Source of the DNA: Pristionchus mayeri
Lineage: Eukaryota; Nematoda; Chromadorea; Rhabditida; Neodiplogasteridae
NCBI GenBank assembly: GCA_036245805.1
Contig: BTRK01000003.1
Span: 19,805,292-19,869,291, forward strand
Direction: 5' to 3'
Length of the DNA stretch: 64,000 nucleotides
In this document: piece by piece, positions 1 to 11,317 of the stretch
Layout of the letters: each line of letters opens with the position of its first letter
How positions within the stretch are numbered: the stretch's first letter is position 1
Made by a program: the position numbers and the translations under genes
Notes under the pieces: generated by a model
Told to the model about the DNA's origin: nothing
Seen by the model: only the letters and a program-made list of their open reading frames with translations
The model's database searches: none

Positions 1-10
1 CATCTCATCA

Positions 11-1196
<1,186 letters not shown>

Positions 1197-1640
1197 GACT
1201 GGTTGTGGCTTCTACCTGACGAAAAAACAAGTGTTATAAACCAATGATTCAAAATTACAAGAGAAAAGAGCGAGTGGTGTGGGCATTTTTCGAAAACAAC
1301 GAAGTGGTGCATAGCGTGTAGTGAAGGGTGCGTCGAGTCATGAAAAGGAGAAAATGGTAACACACAGGCTCTAATTGATCGCGTACTAATTATATTTTAG
1401 CGAAGACTGATAAATTTTAAACTATTCTTCTAACATATATTTTAAAAGCGATTGAGTAAAAGTGATCACTAGTAATGAAAACATAAGTTCATAATATTCC
1501 CAATCCATGTTTTTGAAAATACCATAAGCCTGAACATCTGGAAGATGGGGATGCTGCTATCATTGGTCAATGCTGTGGGAATATTTGTTGAAACAATGTA
1601 ATCTTTGAAAAAACGTAATCAACAAAAAATTGCAAAAATT
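1197..1640. other. Intergenic region upstream of CDC5L
   Basis: This is AT-rich sequence between the CDC5L start and the tRNA-Ser gene. I see no coding exon. The pyrimidine/purine-mixed stretch just above the ATG is probably 5' UTR and promoter. Confidence 0.4.
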
Positions 1641-1722
1641 CGATCAGGATGAGATTCGAACTCACGCGGGGAAACCCCATTGGGTTAGCAGTCCAACGCC
1701 TTAACCACTCGGCCACCTGATC
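1641..1722 (-). tRNA. tRNA-Ser (anticodon GCT)
   Basis: The minus strand folds as a class II tRNA. The acceptor stem is GATCAGG paired with CCTGATC. The D-arm is GGCCGAGTGGTTAAGGC, the anticodon loop CTGCTAA carries GCT, the variable arm is long (GGGGTTTCCCCGC), and the T-loop is TTCGAAT. At 82 nt it fits serine tRNA reading AGC/AGU. All stems pair, so it looks functional. Confidence 0.95.
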
Positions 1723-1995
1723 ACGCTTTGTTTTCATGACAGTTCTGCTAGTATAGTCAGTGCTCAATACACTCCATGACTACAGGATCATCTCCTGTAG
1801 TCATTTCCACTCTTTGTTCTTTCCTTACCATTGCTTTCCACCTCCTCCTTCAATAATCCCCCTTTCCAAACAGTGCTGCCATTCTGTTTCTGCAGCACAG
1901 AAGGGACAACCTTCTCTGTCTGTACATTGGAGTCGGCCCTTATCACTTATCAGCTCCCATGATAAAAAGAACGAACGACGGGTACACTTTACACC

Positions 1996-4900
1996 ATGAG
2001 GCTTCCCATTATCCTTCTCGCTTCCCTCGTCCTTCGTGCAGATTCCTACAAGATCCTGGTGTACAATTCCCAGTACGCTCACTCTCACTCCTCATTTCTC
2101 GGGCAGATTGCGGACATCCTTGTTGTGGCTGGACATAATGTGGTGGGTTCGTGTTGAGATCATCAAGAAACTAATAAAGTATTGGGTGAGAACAAAATGT
2201 TGCATCTGAGAACTATTCCTTCATAGTAAGGAAGATACTGTGCCATTCCAGACCTCTCTCATTCCTATCATCAATCCATCTGTCGCAGATGGCACTAGTA
2301 AATCGCTGAAGATCCACATAGATGCCGATCCTGTCGTCTTGAAATCGTTCGCATCTCTTCTTTAATTCAACCGAAATCTCATTTCAGCTTTGGAAAGGAG
2401 GAAGAAGTGAACTTCTTCGACTTCAGCATGTTCAATCCGCTAGTTCCGTTCTTGGTGAGTGTGATATCGTAAGTGACGCAGAATATCTACTCGTCAGGTC
2501 GGTTCGATGTTCTCCAACAGATTCGAGCGGACTTGCAAGAAGGTTCTAGAGGAACCGGGACTGATCGAGAGATTGCGAGCAGAGAACTACGATGTGTACA
2601 TCACTGAGAATTTCGACGTCTGTGGCATGGGTATGTTTCAGACAGAGTAATATGTTCTTCACTGCGAATTAGGAATGGCCAAATAGATCCAGCGATCTCT
2701 CTCCAGTAAGATAAAGCAGAAACAGAATGAACAGACAAGTGCTTGCGAAGCCATCCCTATTCCGAGTGTTCGCAACTGCAAAAGGATTGCGTTAACGATG
2801 ATCTTTCGTGTCCGTGAGACAAAGACAGAACATACAATTGATCTTCGCAGGAATTGCTCACGCGATCTCCCCGAAGGCCCTCATTGGCTCCTCGTCGACG
2901 TTTCTCTTCGGAACTCAACTCGAGGAATTCGGAGTGGAATCTGCAATGAGCTACAGACAAAGTGAGCCTTTACAATCTTATCGTTTGAGTTTTCCCACAT
3001 TTATCTGCTTGCACCGGAAAACTATTAGGTGGAAGATATTAGTCCAAATGTACGAACTCCAATTGTCAGCCCTAACCTGCACTAATCTGGACGTGCACTC
3101 TCTCGTCTCTCGCCTCTGGAATACGTACGCTGACCTGAGTCTGAGGATGGCCTTCACCTTCAAGAGAAGGGCAGTCAACAGAGTGCTGAGGAAGCACTTC
3201 GGGGCCGACTATCCCACCATTGCTGTTAGTTCTTTCCTTTCCATTTCTGCTCATCTATACTGCAAGTCCTGATATAGTGGGAAACCGTTATCAAATTGAT
3301 CACTCTAGCATCATCTCAGGAACAATCCTCAAACGTCGCTTTCGTTTTCGCTAATTCCGAACCGCTGATGGAATCTGCAGCTCCTACCACTGCGAGAATC
3401 ATCAACATTCCGGGAATAGGCGCGAAAGCTGCGAAACCACTGGACCAGGTGGGAATACATGGGCAACATTGACTAGCATTCTCTTCGGACCAATTGTTTA
3501 CTAGTCTGTTCATGCATATGCCGATATTCTGTGAACAGATCGTACATTCATTCGTTTCCAGTACTGGGAGGGAGTTCTCACTCGTCGTTCTCGCACTGTT
3601 CTTCTCTCCTTCGGATCTGTCGCCAAGAGCACCCAACTTCCAGAGACGAGCAAAAGAGGCATACTCAGAGTCAGCTTCTATTACCTAATAGCGTTCGATG
3701 AGCAATTCCACAGCTTCTTTATTCCATAATCTAATTCTTTGCTAGACTGGTTGAGACTCGAAAGAGAAAGATTGTGTGTAGAATGAAGACACGCATTTCG
3801 AGCTCTTCTATCTACCGTAGATCCGATCCACAATTTGATTCGTTCTAGAATGAGAAAATATTGACACAGGCGATCGCTCGATTCCCCGACGTGACCTTCA
3901 TCTGGAAGTACGAAGACTTGGAGGATGAATTCGCGAGGGAATCATCGAAGTTGGAGCATCTCGTGCTGACGAAGTGGATGCCGCAATTGGACATCCTCAG
4001 TGAGTCTTGAGTGCTTTCGGAAGCAGAGGAAATGTGCCTGCTTCTTTGATTCTGCATTCAATTGCAGTAGGTCGGATGAGAATTATGACGTCATTTGATC
4101 TATCAAAGGCGGCATGACGTCATAGTTCTCATCCGAGCTAGTGCCCATGCAATCCCCCGTTCTTTGAGATCATCCTAATCTCTCGCTCTTCATCACTCAC
4201 GGAGGGATGGCATCGACGATGGAGACTGCGAGGAGAGGAGTGCCGGGTACGGTAAAACCCCTGAAATATCAGGCTGTTGATTAGAGAACTCGTGCTTGAA
4301 TGTTACAATATCTGCTGTACCATGGAGTGGCACTAGGTCGGATGAGAACGTCATGCCGCCTTTGATAGATCAAATGACGTCATAGTTCTCATCCGTCCTA
4401 GTACCGATGGAGCTTCAGGTCTCTTCGTTCCCATCTTCTTCGATCAGCCTCGCAACGGGGGTCTCTTCGAGTTCAACGGACTCGGTCGTGTCTTCGACAA
4501 GTTTGAGTTGCACAATGACGAAAAGTTGGCGAAAACTATCAAAGATGTGGTCGAGAACGACAAGTTAGTTGACCTACCGACTACCGTAATCGATGCAGTC
4601 TGGCAGATATCGATCAAATGCCCGTCGTCTCTCGAAGATGCTGGCGATGAAGCCGTGGACGTCGAAGGAAATGCTGATAAAGCACGTTGAATTCGCTGCA
4701 GAGTTCGGTTAGGATTTCATTTCGATTTCTATCGTGAAAGAGATTTGGAATGTACTGACTCATTTTGAAGAATTTTGACGTTGACAGTTTACAATTTACC
4801 ACGACTCGGCTAATGGTGTCAGAGCGACTGTATCTACTTTTCTTCCAACAGAACTCCGTGTCGTTGCAGGTCCCTCTGCAGCACTTCGGCCGAAGAGCGT

Positions 4901-5045
4901 CGACATGAACTTCATCGAGTACCACAATCTGGATGTGATCGTCATCTTCTTCTTCTTCTCCCTCATCTTCCTCTACGCTTCCTTCAGAATTTTTATTACG
5001 GTCATTACGAGCATCTTACGATTCAAGAAAACGAAGGAGGAATAA
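1996..5045 (+). CDS. UDP-glucuronosyltransferase (UGT family)
   Basis: UGTs transfer glucuronic acid or glucose from a UDP-sugar to small lipophilic molecules in the ER lumen (detoxification). The start at 1996 gives a signal peptide (MRLPIILLASLVLRADS) followed by YKILVYNSQYAHSHSSFLGQ, the usual UGT N-terminus. Later exons show TSLIPIINPSVADGT, FGKEEEVNFFDFSMFNP, IENFDVCG-like text, VLLSFGSVAKS and MPQLDIL. The UGT signature (LFITHGGMASTMETARRGVPG...PIFFDQPRNGG) is split by an intron. The last exon has a hydrophobic segment (VIVIFFFFSLIFLYASFRIF) and a basic tail RFKKTKEE, as expected for an ER type I membrane enzyme. Two introns in the C-terminal half each hold a palindromic MITE (4066-4145 and 4329-4405). 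The second sits inside the signature codons' intron. The gene appears intact, with about ten exons. Confidence 0.9.
4066..4145. mobile_element. Palindromic MITE family 1, copy 1 (in UGT intron)
   Basis: This fold-back element begins TAGGTCGGATGAGAA and ends TTCTCATCCGAGCTAGTGCC, with TGACGTCA near each end of a short central loop. The 5' GGCAC terminus is missing and no clear target duplication remains, so it is an eroded copy. Confidence 0.85.
4329..4405. mobile_element. Palindromic MITE family 1, copy 2 (in UGT intron)
   Basis: The ends are GGCACTAGGTCGGATGAGAA and the near-complement TTCTCATCCGTCCTAGTACC. The element is 77 bp and almost wholly palindromic, with a TGACGTCA in the right arm. 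The flanks CATGGAGT and GATGGAGC agree at 6 of 8 bases, consistent with an old 8-bp target duplication. Confidence 0.85.
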
Positions 5046-5393
5046 ACTCATTAGTCTTCTGTAGAAGGCTCATCAGAATTGTTCAAAGGTGGCCAATGCC
5101 AGACAGAATCCATTCCCTCAGAAGAACTATTCTACAGTAGCACTTGAAAGATGAGTTCAGAAAACGTGTCTAGGAAATTGGTTCAACAAAGCGACTGTTT
5201 ATCGATCGAGCAAAACATTATGTACACAATAAAAACAAGATTCACTTGGAGAATATAGAGATCTAATGGAGATATGCCGCAAGGTAAAATTTTTGAATGA
5301 AGAACGAATAGACAAGAACACTACATCCAAGTACGAGCAATGCATAAAATACAACAAGTAGGATTCTATCTATCGTGAACTGATCAATCCGAG
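5046..5393. other. Convergent intergenic region between UGT and RING gene A
   Basis: This AT-rich stretch holds the 3' ends of two convergent genes. A plausible polyadenylation signal AATAAA lies just after 5225. I see no other feature. Confidence 0.4.
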
Positions 5394-7286
5394 AACATGA
5401 ACAATGCAATGAAAACGGCCACAGCAGCCAGAAGGAAGGAGAGGGCGATGAGAAGGCGATAGGGAGAGGGAGGAGCACGAGGAACTGGAACTGGAGAGAG
5501 ATCATCTGCAAACACGTCAATACATTTTCTTGTTTTCCAGAACACAACAATGAAGTTAGGCACAAATCAGAGAAGTATCAACTCATTATGCAACTGGGTT
5601 GAGGAGGAAATCTAGCATCCCACTAATCAATAATACTCCTTCTGGACTCAATAATCTCGATTGACCTACCTTCTTTCCTGATGGAATCTTCTGGAGGGAC
5701 GGGGATGGGTCTCTTCTCCCTCTTCTCGTAGATGACTGCATCTGCCTCCTCTCCCTCTGCACATTCCGTCTCGAAGATCTTGACGAATCCGCTCGTCGAT
5801 CGACAGTACACGCACTTCCCTCCAGAGGAACTCTTGCTGAACATGAGCAGTGATTCGAAATCGAATCTACTTCTTCCCCGGTTAAGGTCAGTTTGCGTGC
5901 ACACAAGCATTTGATGCCACGTTTCTTAATGCACTTCCGCTGTAATGGCGCCCAAATTAAATGAACTAGTCCGTCCTCTTGTTTGAGTTTACTCATTTAT
6001 GTGAATCACCATCATAATAATCGTCTGATATTCTGCCATCATTGCGTTTTTCCCTGAACTCAGTGGTCGAAAAGTAGCTCCAAAATGACATAACGTGCCC
6101 GGTCTTTGGAGTTCGGACCAGTACAAAAGTAGAAAACGTGCCCATTTTAAAGTAATTTTTAGAAAAATTGATAAAAAAATTTCAACGATTTCATATTAAA
6201 TTTTAGAAACGTGCCCACTTTTTAAAATTTTTGTGACCTACCCTTTCGACCACTGCCTGAACTGCGAAAATATTACTGTATTATTATCGCTGACCTCGCA
6301 TAATCGACAGCACACGGATAGCAGACGATGTGTCCGCATCGGACGAAGACTGCTCTCTGGCGGGGATTCGGATGGTAGCAGATGATGCAGCAACGGGAGA
6401 AGCGACTGCACGACGGAACGCTCAAAATGCTCCGTTACAGTTACCTGTCGGGGATGAAGATGGCCCCAATATTGTTCACATTTTCATCGAAATTTTCCAC
6501 CACTTCTAGATAAAAGAACAACGAACAGTCTTCGATACTTGGCCCACCCACTCAAACACTCCTCATTTCTAGGTTTGACATCCTGCAAGGGTTATGGATA
6601 AATCTAGACAAGGTTAGGTCATCAGAGGAGAGGGATTGGAAATTTGGATCAGAAATAAACCAATTATAGAAGAATTGCCCAATCATCTAGTACCCACTCA
6701 CTTCTCGTCTCTCTCCCTGAGTGCGCGTGCTTCTCTCATCATCTTCCCCGTCACTACTCCTCCTCCTCTCAAATCACTCGCCATCTGTCTCACTCTGGCG
6801 AATAGACCCTGTCCATCGCCCACTGCTTCCCTCTCTCCTTCTCCTTCCCCTCCCTCCTGGACGGGATCTTCCCTCGGACCGACATCCTCCGCCTGCAAAA
6901 AAAAAATCATTGAACGTCTCATTTTCTATTCGAAAATTTCAACAAATGGAGATTCCAGTTAGTACAGTTAAAAACAATCGCATGTTTCAATGAGATGGAC
7001 CAATAAATGCTGTTTTCAATACTAGCTGAGTCTTCAAACCCTTTCTTCTGGTAAGTTCCGTCGGTTTCAGAATATTTTGGAATGGTCGATAACCGGCACT
7101 AGGCCGGATGAGAACTATGACGTCATGCCGCCTTTGATATATCAAATGCTGCACGACATCATACTTCTCATCCGACGTAGTGCCTCGATAACCAACTTGG
7201 ATCTCAATTCGTCTTCGGGCGGCTTGCACTCTATCTTCGAGAGCGTGCACGAGTGCCCGTCGAAGTCTCTCCGTCTCCTCACCCAT
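5394..7286 (-). CDS. RING-finger protein A, tail-anchored (tandem array member 1)
   Basis: Member of a six-gene RING array, likely E3 ubiquitin ligases. Exons on the minus strand encode, in order: a charged helix (MGEETERLRRALVHALEDRV, 7286-7203); an acidic coiled region ending REARALRERDEK (about 6895-6700); an exon with VVENFDENVNNIGAIFIPDR (about 6515-6444); a C3HC4 RING split over two exons (CCIIC...RAVFVRCGHIVCYPCAV near 6425-6300, then KCVYCRSTSGFVKIFE near 5835); and a final exon with a hydrophobic stretch RLLIALSFLLAAVAVFIALF followed by MFSD-stop. Splice phase into the final exon agrees (phase 1). The TM-like tail suggests membrane anchoring, shared only with gene F. The first exon is uncertain: 7286 is preceded by an acceptor-like CGTAG, so a further upstream exon may exist. 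Two transposon insertions lie in its introns. Confidence 0.72.
6053..6263. mobile_element. hAT-like MITE with perfect 8-bp target duplication
   Basis: The element at 6061-6255 (195 bp) starts CAGTGGTCGAAAAGTAG and ends CTACCCTTTCGACCACTG. It is flanked on both sides by CCTGAACT (6053-6060 and 6256-6263). Terminal CAGTGG plus an 8-bp duplication is the hallmark of hAT elements. There is no coding capacity. Internal text repeats AACGTGCCCA. It lies in an intron of RING gene A. Confidence 0.9.
7086..7193. mobile_element. Palindromic MITE family 1, copy 3, with 9-bp target duplication
   Basis: The element at 7095-7184 (90 bp) begins GGCACTAGGCCGGATGAGAA and ends TTCTCATCCGACGTAGTGCC. It is bracketed by TCGATAACC at 7086-7094 and 7185-7193. 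The left arm carries TATGACGTCATGCCGCC. The matching flanks prove insertion as a mobile unit. Confidence 0.92.
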
Positions 7287-7700
7287 TCTACGAGCAGAAC
7301 ATCGATTTACTTTATTATTTGACTATAATTTAAATAAAATAGGCTTCACAAAAGGTCAATTTATGGTCCTTGACCTACTCATACGACGCAGAATCTGTTT
7401 CTGTCATCCATATCGTGCACAGAAAGCACGCATGAAGGTATTGAGTGACCGTTCCCAACGGGATACGACAAGTAGTCGAGAACGTTGACTTCCATCATTT
7501 TTATCCGCGAACGGGAAAGTGAAACAACAACAACGAGATATCATGAGGGAAGCGGTTAACAATGCGCTGTCTAACCCTTATGGTGTTAAAAGCACAATGG
7601 GGAAATACAAGGAAAGTTGTAGAACCGCGTAGGACGATCAGTCGGATTGAGGAGTGGCTGAAATCAGAGATGAAATACATGTGCTGGAACGACGTTCCAG

Positions 7701-7784
7701 TTCATGGCCTAGTGGTCTAAGGCGCTAGCATCTATGTGACATGGTATGATTCGCCGGCGGTGGTTCGAATACCACCAGGTGCAA
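7701..7784 (+). pseudogene. tRNA-like sequence (degenerate, class II-like), copy 1
   Basis: It contains a tRNA D-arm box (TGGCCTAGTGGTCTAAGGC) and a T-arm (GGTGGTTCGAATACCACC) spaced as in a leucine-type tRNA. The anticodon stem and acceptor stem do not pair. It is therefore more likely a pseudogene or tRNA-derived repeat than a working tRNA. A divergent inverted copy lies 70 bp downstream. Confidence 0.5.
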
Positions 7785-7852
7785 TTCCATTTGCAACGTT
7801 TGCCCAATTTTGAAAAGTTAACCAGACATTCCTCTAAGCTTAGCAAACGTGT

Positions 7853-7947
7853 TTATATACGGTGGGATTCGAACCAGACCTCACGTTTCCTACCATGTTC
7901 CATAAATGCAAGCGCCTCAGACCACTCGGCCATGAATCCGGCGGTAC
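7853..7947 (-). pseudogene. tRNA-like sequence (degenerate), inverted copy 2
   Basis: On the minus strand it reads TTCATGGCCGAGTGGTCTGA, then a long insert, then GGTTCGAATCCCACC. Internal promoter boxes A and B are recognisable. The acceptor and anticodon stems do not pair convincingly. It is homologous to the plus-strand copy at 7701-7784. Confidence 0.5.
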
Positions 7948-7977
7948 CCTTTTCATCTCAGCCTGAAATGCGAAGAA

Positions 7978-10167
7978 TCAACTTATATCGACCAATACTT
8001 TCTCACGTTCGCATTCGTCCTCGAAGATCTTGACGAATCCGCCATCCGATCGACAGAAGACACACTTGCCCTCAGTGAAGGGGCTTCTGAAAGAGGAATG
8101 GGAACATAGGTCAAATAGGTTTCGCCCGACCATTTTTGCCGACATGCAAATTCCAGTTTAATCACGAAGTATTTACCCTATGAATGGGAAGAGCATAGAC
8201 TGGTCTACTACTAGGGATGGCCAGTCGATGCGATATTCCGCTACGCATCTCCATTGCGAAAAGAAGTGAGGGAGAGGCTTGGCGGGATGGCTACCTCGCA
8301 TCGAATGGCCATCCCTATTGCCTACCTCGCATTGTCGACTGCACAGGGGTAGCATACGATGTGTCCACAGCGGATGAAGACGGCCCTCTGACGGGGATTC
8401 TCACTGGCACACACCACACAGCCGCGACTGAATCGCACCGTCGACGGATCGCTGGCAATGTGTACGCATAAAGTATTTTACAGCAATTCTTGTGCTATTT
8501 CTTCTATAACCTTCCCTTCGTGCTCATGGCACAAGGTCGGATGAGAACCAAAAAAGTGCCCTTCCTCAGTATTTTCACATTAGGTTCCCAAGCCGTTGAC
8601 GTCTATGCTACGGAAGGGTAATATTTTTGGTTCTCATCCGACCTAGTGCCGTGCTCATTTTAACATCTTTCTGATTGATCAGTGTTCATCTCTCCCTTCT
8701 TCGCTCACCTCTGGTCCATCTCCCTCAGTGCACTGGCCGCTTTAATCATTTCCTCAGTCACTGCCTCTCTCCTCTGCCCATCTCGCTCTCGCTCTTGATC
8801 GTGGACGCCTTGAAGCATCGCGAGACGAGCCTCGTTCATGCGTTCCATACGCTCTCTCAGGGCATCGCGAAGTTGTGCTCTGACATCAAATTGTGCGCGC
8901 TTCTTCGGTTTATGGCCACCCCCCCCCCCCTTCTCCTTCATCTAGTCCTCATTTCTAGGTATTCCTCCCTGATTTTCGGATGGTCAAACCCTCAATGGTG
9001 GGAGGGAATGGGAAATGAGAGGGGTTGGGTGGAGTGGGGAGGGGGGGGGGGGGCAGAAACCAAAGAAATGTCGAATCATGCTATTGAACTCACAGTCATA
9101 CTTTTACAATTTGCACATCCTACCAACAACGATTTACCAAATGCCAATATTATTCATAAAAATAGCATGGATATTTGCGGTGCTTGGAAATGCGTCTTTG
9201 CCATTTCTTCTGTTCAGCACGCATGGAATCACCATCAAAACAATGCGCTAGAGCCTAAACCCTATTTCTGGAGCATAATTCCAAATAGAAATCGGAAAAA
9301 AAGTCTAACCTGACCACCATCTCATCTCTTCCATCCTCTTCATCATTCTCCAGGCTGCAATACTCTTTTCATTACAACTATAGGTAGTAGTTCCATCAGA
9401 CACAATCGTTACGAAAGAGGAACTGGAACTTCGTCGTATAGTTATGACATCGTATTATTGATTCGTTTCTAATTAATTTTTCTAAACCATCTGCTTGTTT
9501 TCTCCTACTCTGTCTTCATGACAAAGTATGATCCCCAACGTACACGATGATGACACGATTGTCCACTTCTTCTCTTCTCGGCTCGGGAAGCTCGCGAAGG
9601 GCGATGGGACGGGCGATGGGGATAGGGTCTAGCTCGATGATGTCCTCAGGAGGAGGTCGCTGCTGCTGCTCCCGACCCTCGAACATCCTCGCAGCTCGCA
9701 GCTCAGCAGCTCGACGGGCCGCAGCAACTTGTTCCCTGGAAAAAAGTAACTTTATTTTATCGAATTCACTGTACCACTTCAATGATTTCTGTAAACATAA
9801 TATTTCAATCAAGCACCGAATATAGATTGTTGTTCTTCAGAGTAAACGAATCTTCCGGATCACAAGGAAATAATAGAAAACATGGCAAACTCGCACCTTC
9901 TCAACTGCAACGCGGCCTCCTCCTCTCTCCTCCCCTCCTCCTCTCTTCCGTTCTGCTCGTTTTCTGCCTGAATCAGGCCCTGATTATCAGGAATGACTTC
10001 GTGAGAAATGGCACTTTCTTCATTGTGTTCTGGCCAGACAGGCGAGAGAGAGAGAGAGCACAGAGTAAAGATTCACTTCTCGAGAGGTCATTCCTAACCT
10101 CAAGTCGACGAAGGCGATCCTCGTGCATCCTCGCAACTCGGATTCTAAAATTTTGTCGCGCGTCCAT
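7978..10167 (-). CDS. RING-finger protein B (tandem array member 2)
   Basis: Paralogue of gene A. Recognised exons: MDARQNFRIRVARMHEDRLR (10167-10100); a Glu/Arg-rich exon (about 9965-9895); REQVAAARRAAELRAARMFE through PEPRREEVDN (about 9737-9545); a short acidic exon near 9360; a coiled exon with VRAQLRDALRERMERMNEAR and TEEMIKAASALREMDQR (about 8910-8706); the first RING half with CVVCASENPRQRAVFIRCGH (about 8445-8330); and KCVFCRSDGGFVKIFEDECE (about 8090-8000). Read through, the last exon stops at 7978; a donor-like GTGAGA near 8012 is the alternative. No hydrophobic tail follows. An acceptor (TTTTAG) directly precedes the chosen ATG, so an upstream first exon is likely and the start is uncertain. 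Confidence 0.65.
8212..8317. mobile_element. hAT-like fold-back (TAGGGATGGCC termini)
   Basis: The left end TAGGGATGGCCAGTCGATGCG is complementary to the right end CGCATCGAATGGCCATCCCTA over a 106-bp unit. TAGGG termini fit the hAT consensus. The flanks match at only 5 of 8 bases. It lies in an intron of RING gene B, a few bases from the RING exon. Confidence 0.65.
8520..8658. mobile_element. Long variant of MITE family 1, with perfect 8-bp target duplication
   Basis: The unit at 8528-8650 (123 bp) shares the family 1 ends (GGCACAAGGTCGGATGAGAA and TTCTCATCCGACCTAGTGCC). Its interior differs (CCAAAAAAGTGCCCTTCC against GGAAGGGTAATATTTTTGG). It is flanked by GTGCTCAT on both sides. The ends are shared while the core is not, so the termini are what the transposase recognises. 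Confidence 0.92.
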
Positions 10168-11317
10168 TCTAAAATCGGAATGAACATTAAATTAACTACT
10201 TTAGTTTCATTCCGCTCATGCAAGTTCTAGAGGAAGACTCAATGACAATGACAGAACCACAACGGCAAAGGCGCAAGAACAGCTAAATACAAAAATTGTA
10301 ATTATGCTCTTCTTACAATGGTAGCTAGTAGGGGTTGGCAATACGAGGGGAGGTAGCGAGCTCGTTACGCCCCCTCCCCCCATTTACTTCGGAATCCGAG
10401 GAGGGGAAGTAACGATTCATCCCCTCGTATTGCCAACCCTAGTAGCTACTGTTTCCACCTAGTTACAAGTTTCTTCCTTTATTATTCAAATTATTTCAAT
10501 GATAAATGCATTACTGCACCTTTCAGGTTTTCTGTTATCGCACGTTCTATAAAATAGAATCTATATTCTCTAAAATTAGGCTTGCATTGTGCAATTTGCG
10601 ATTCGTGAGGAGCGAGGATATCGCGAGTTATACAGATTTGCGCAAACCAGTTGCCCATTTGTCGTTGCGGTTCTTTCATCAATAATTGCAGAAATACGCT
10701 ACTACGTCAATTTATGTTAATTAAGAACAGACACTAGAATTACCGATCACAAGTGAACAACCTAAAAAAATGTGACAGGACAGAACATATTTGAAGGTAT
10801 ACAACAACCGTTGGTAACAGCATAAGATAAGTTCATGCAATACATTTTGCAACATTATTTATACTCACAACGACAACAACAAGAACTTACTATACGACAG
10901 AAAACGATACACAAAATTGGACAGGGATAAAAACTTATGATTTTTGAGACAACGAAAAAACGAACATCCCAAAATGACGCATGCTAATTAAACAAAATTA
11001 GCATAGCTAATAATAACATGAATACATTGGACGAACAACGTAAAATATACATTATGTAGACAAGAAGACAGCTCGATTGGGTCGAAGCTGAAATCAATAT
11101 TTTATATCAAACCCATAATATTTTACATCTTCCCATGAAGTCCCTTCCTATGAATCGCCATTATAACTATCATCATTCCCTCCTAATTCCAATGATGGAA
11201 ATACATTTCACTCACAGGCAATTGTGGTTTTAATTCTGGTGGCATAACTAAATATCATGAGAAAACAACAAACCAAGTACAATAATACCATTGATTTTCC
11301 TTCTGTCTTCTCTTCTC
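10168..11317. other. Intergenic region between RING genes B and C
   Basis: This is AT-rich and largely featureless, apart from the hAT-like fold-back at 10321-10449. It may contain an unrecognised first exon of gene B. A short minus-strand open stretch near 10680-10580 has no recognisable domain. Confidence 0.4.
10321..10449. mobile_element. hAT-like fold-back (TAGGGGTTGGC termini)
   Basis: The unit at 10329-10441 begins TAGGGGTTGGCAATACGAGG and ends CCTCGTATTGCCAACCCTA. The flanking octamers are GTAGCTAG and GTAGCTAC (7 of 8). The TAGGG terminus and 8-bp duplication fit hAT. The core is C/G-rich. Confidence 0.85.

Larger units (their letters stand above)
7287..7977. other. Intergenic region between RING genes A and B
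   Basis: No coding exon is recognised. It contains the inverted pair of tRNA-like sequences described separately (about 7701-7784 and 7853-7947). Otherwise it is mixed-composition sequence and may hold a missing first exon of gene A. Confidence 0.4.
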
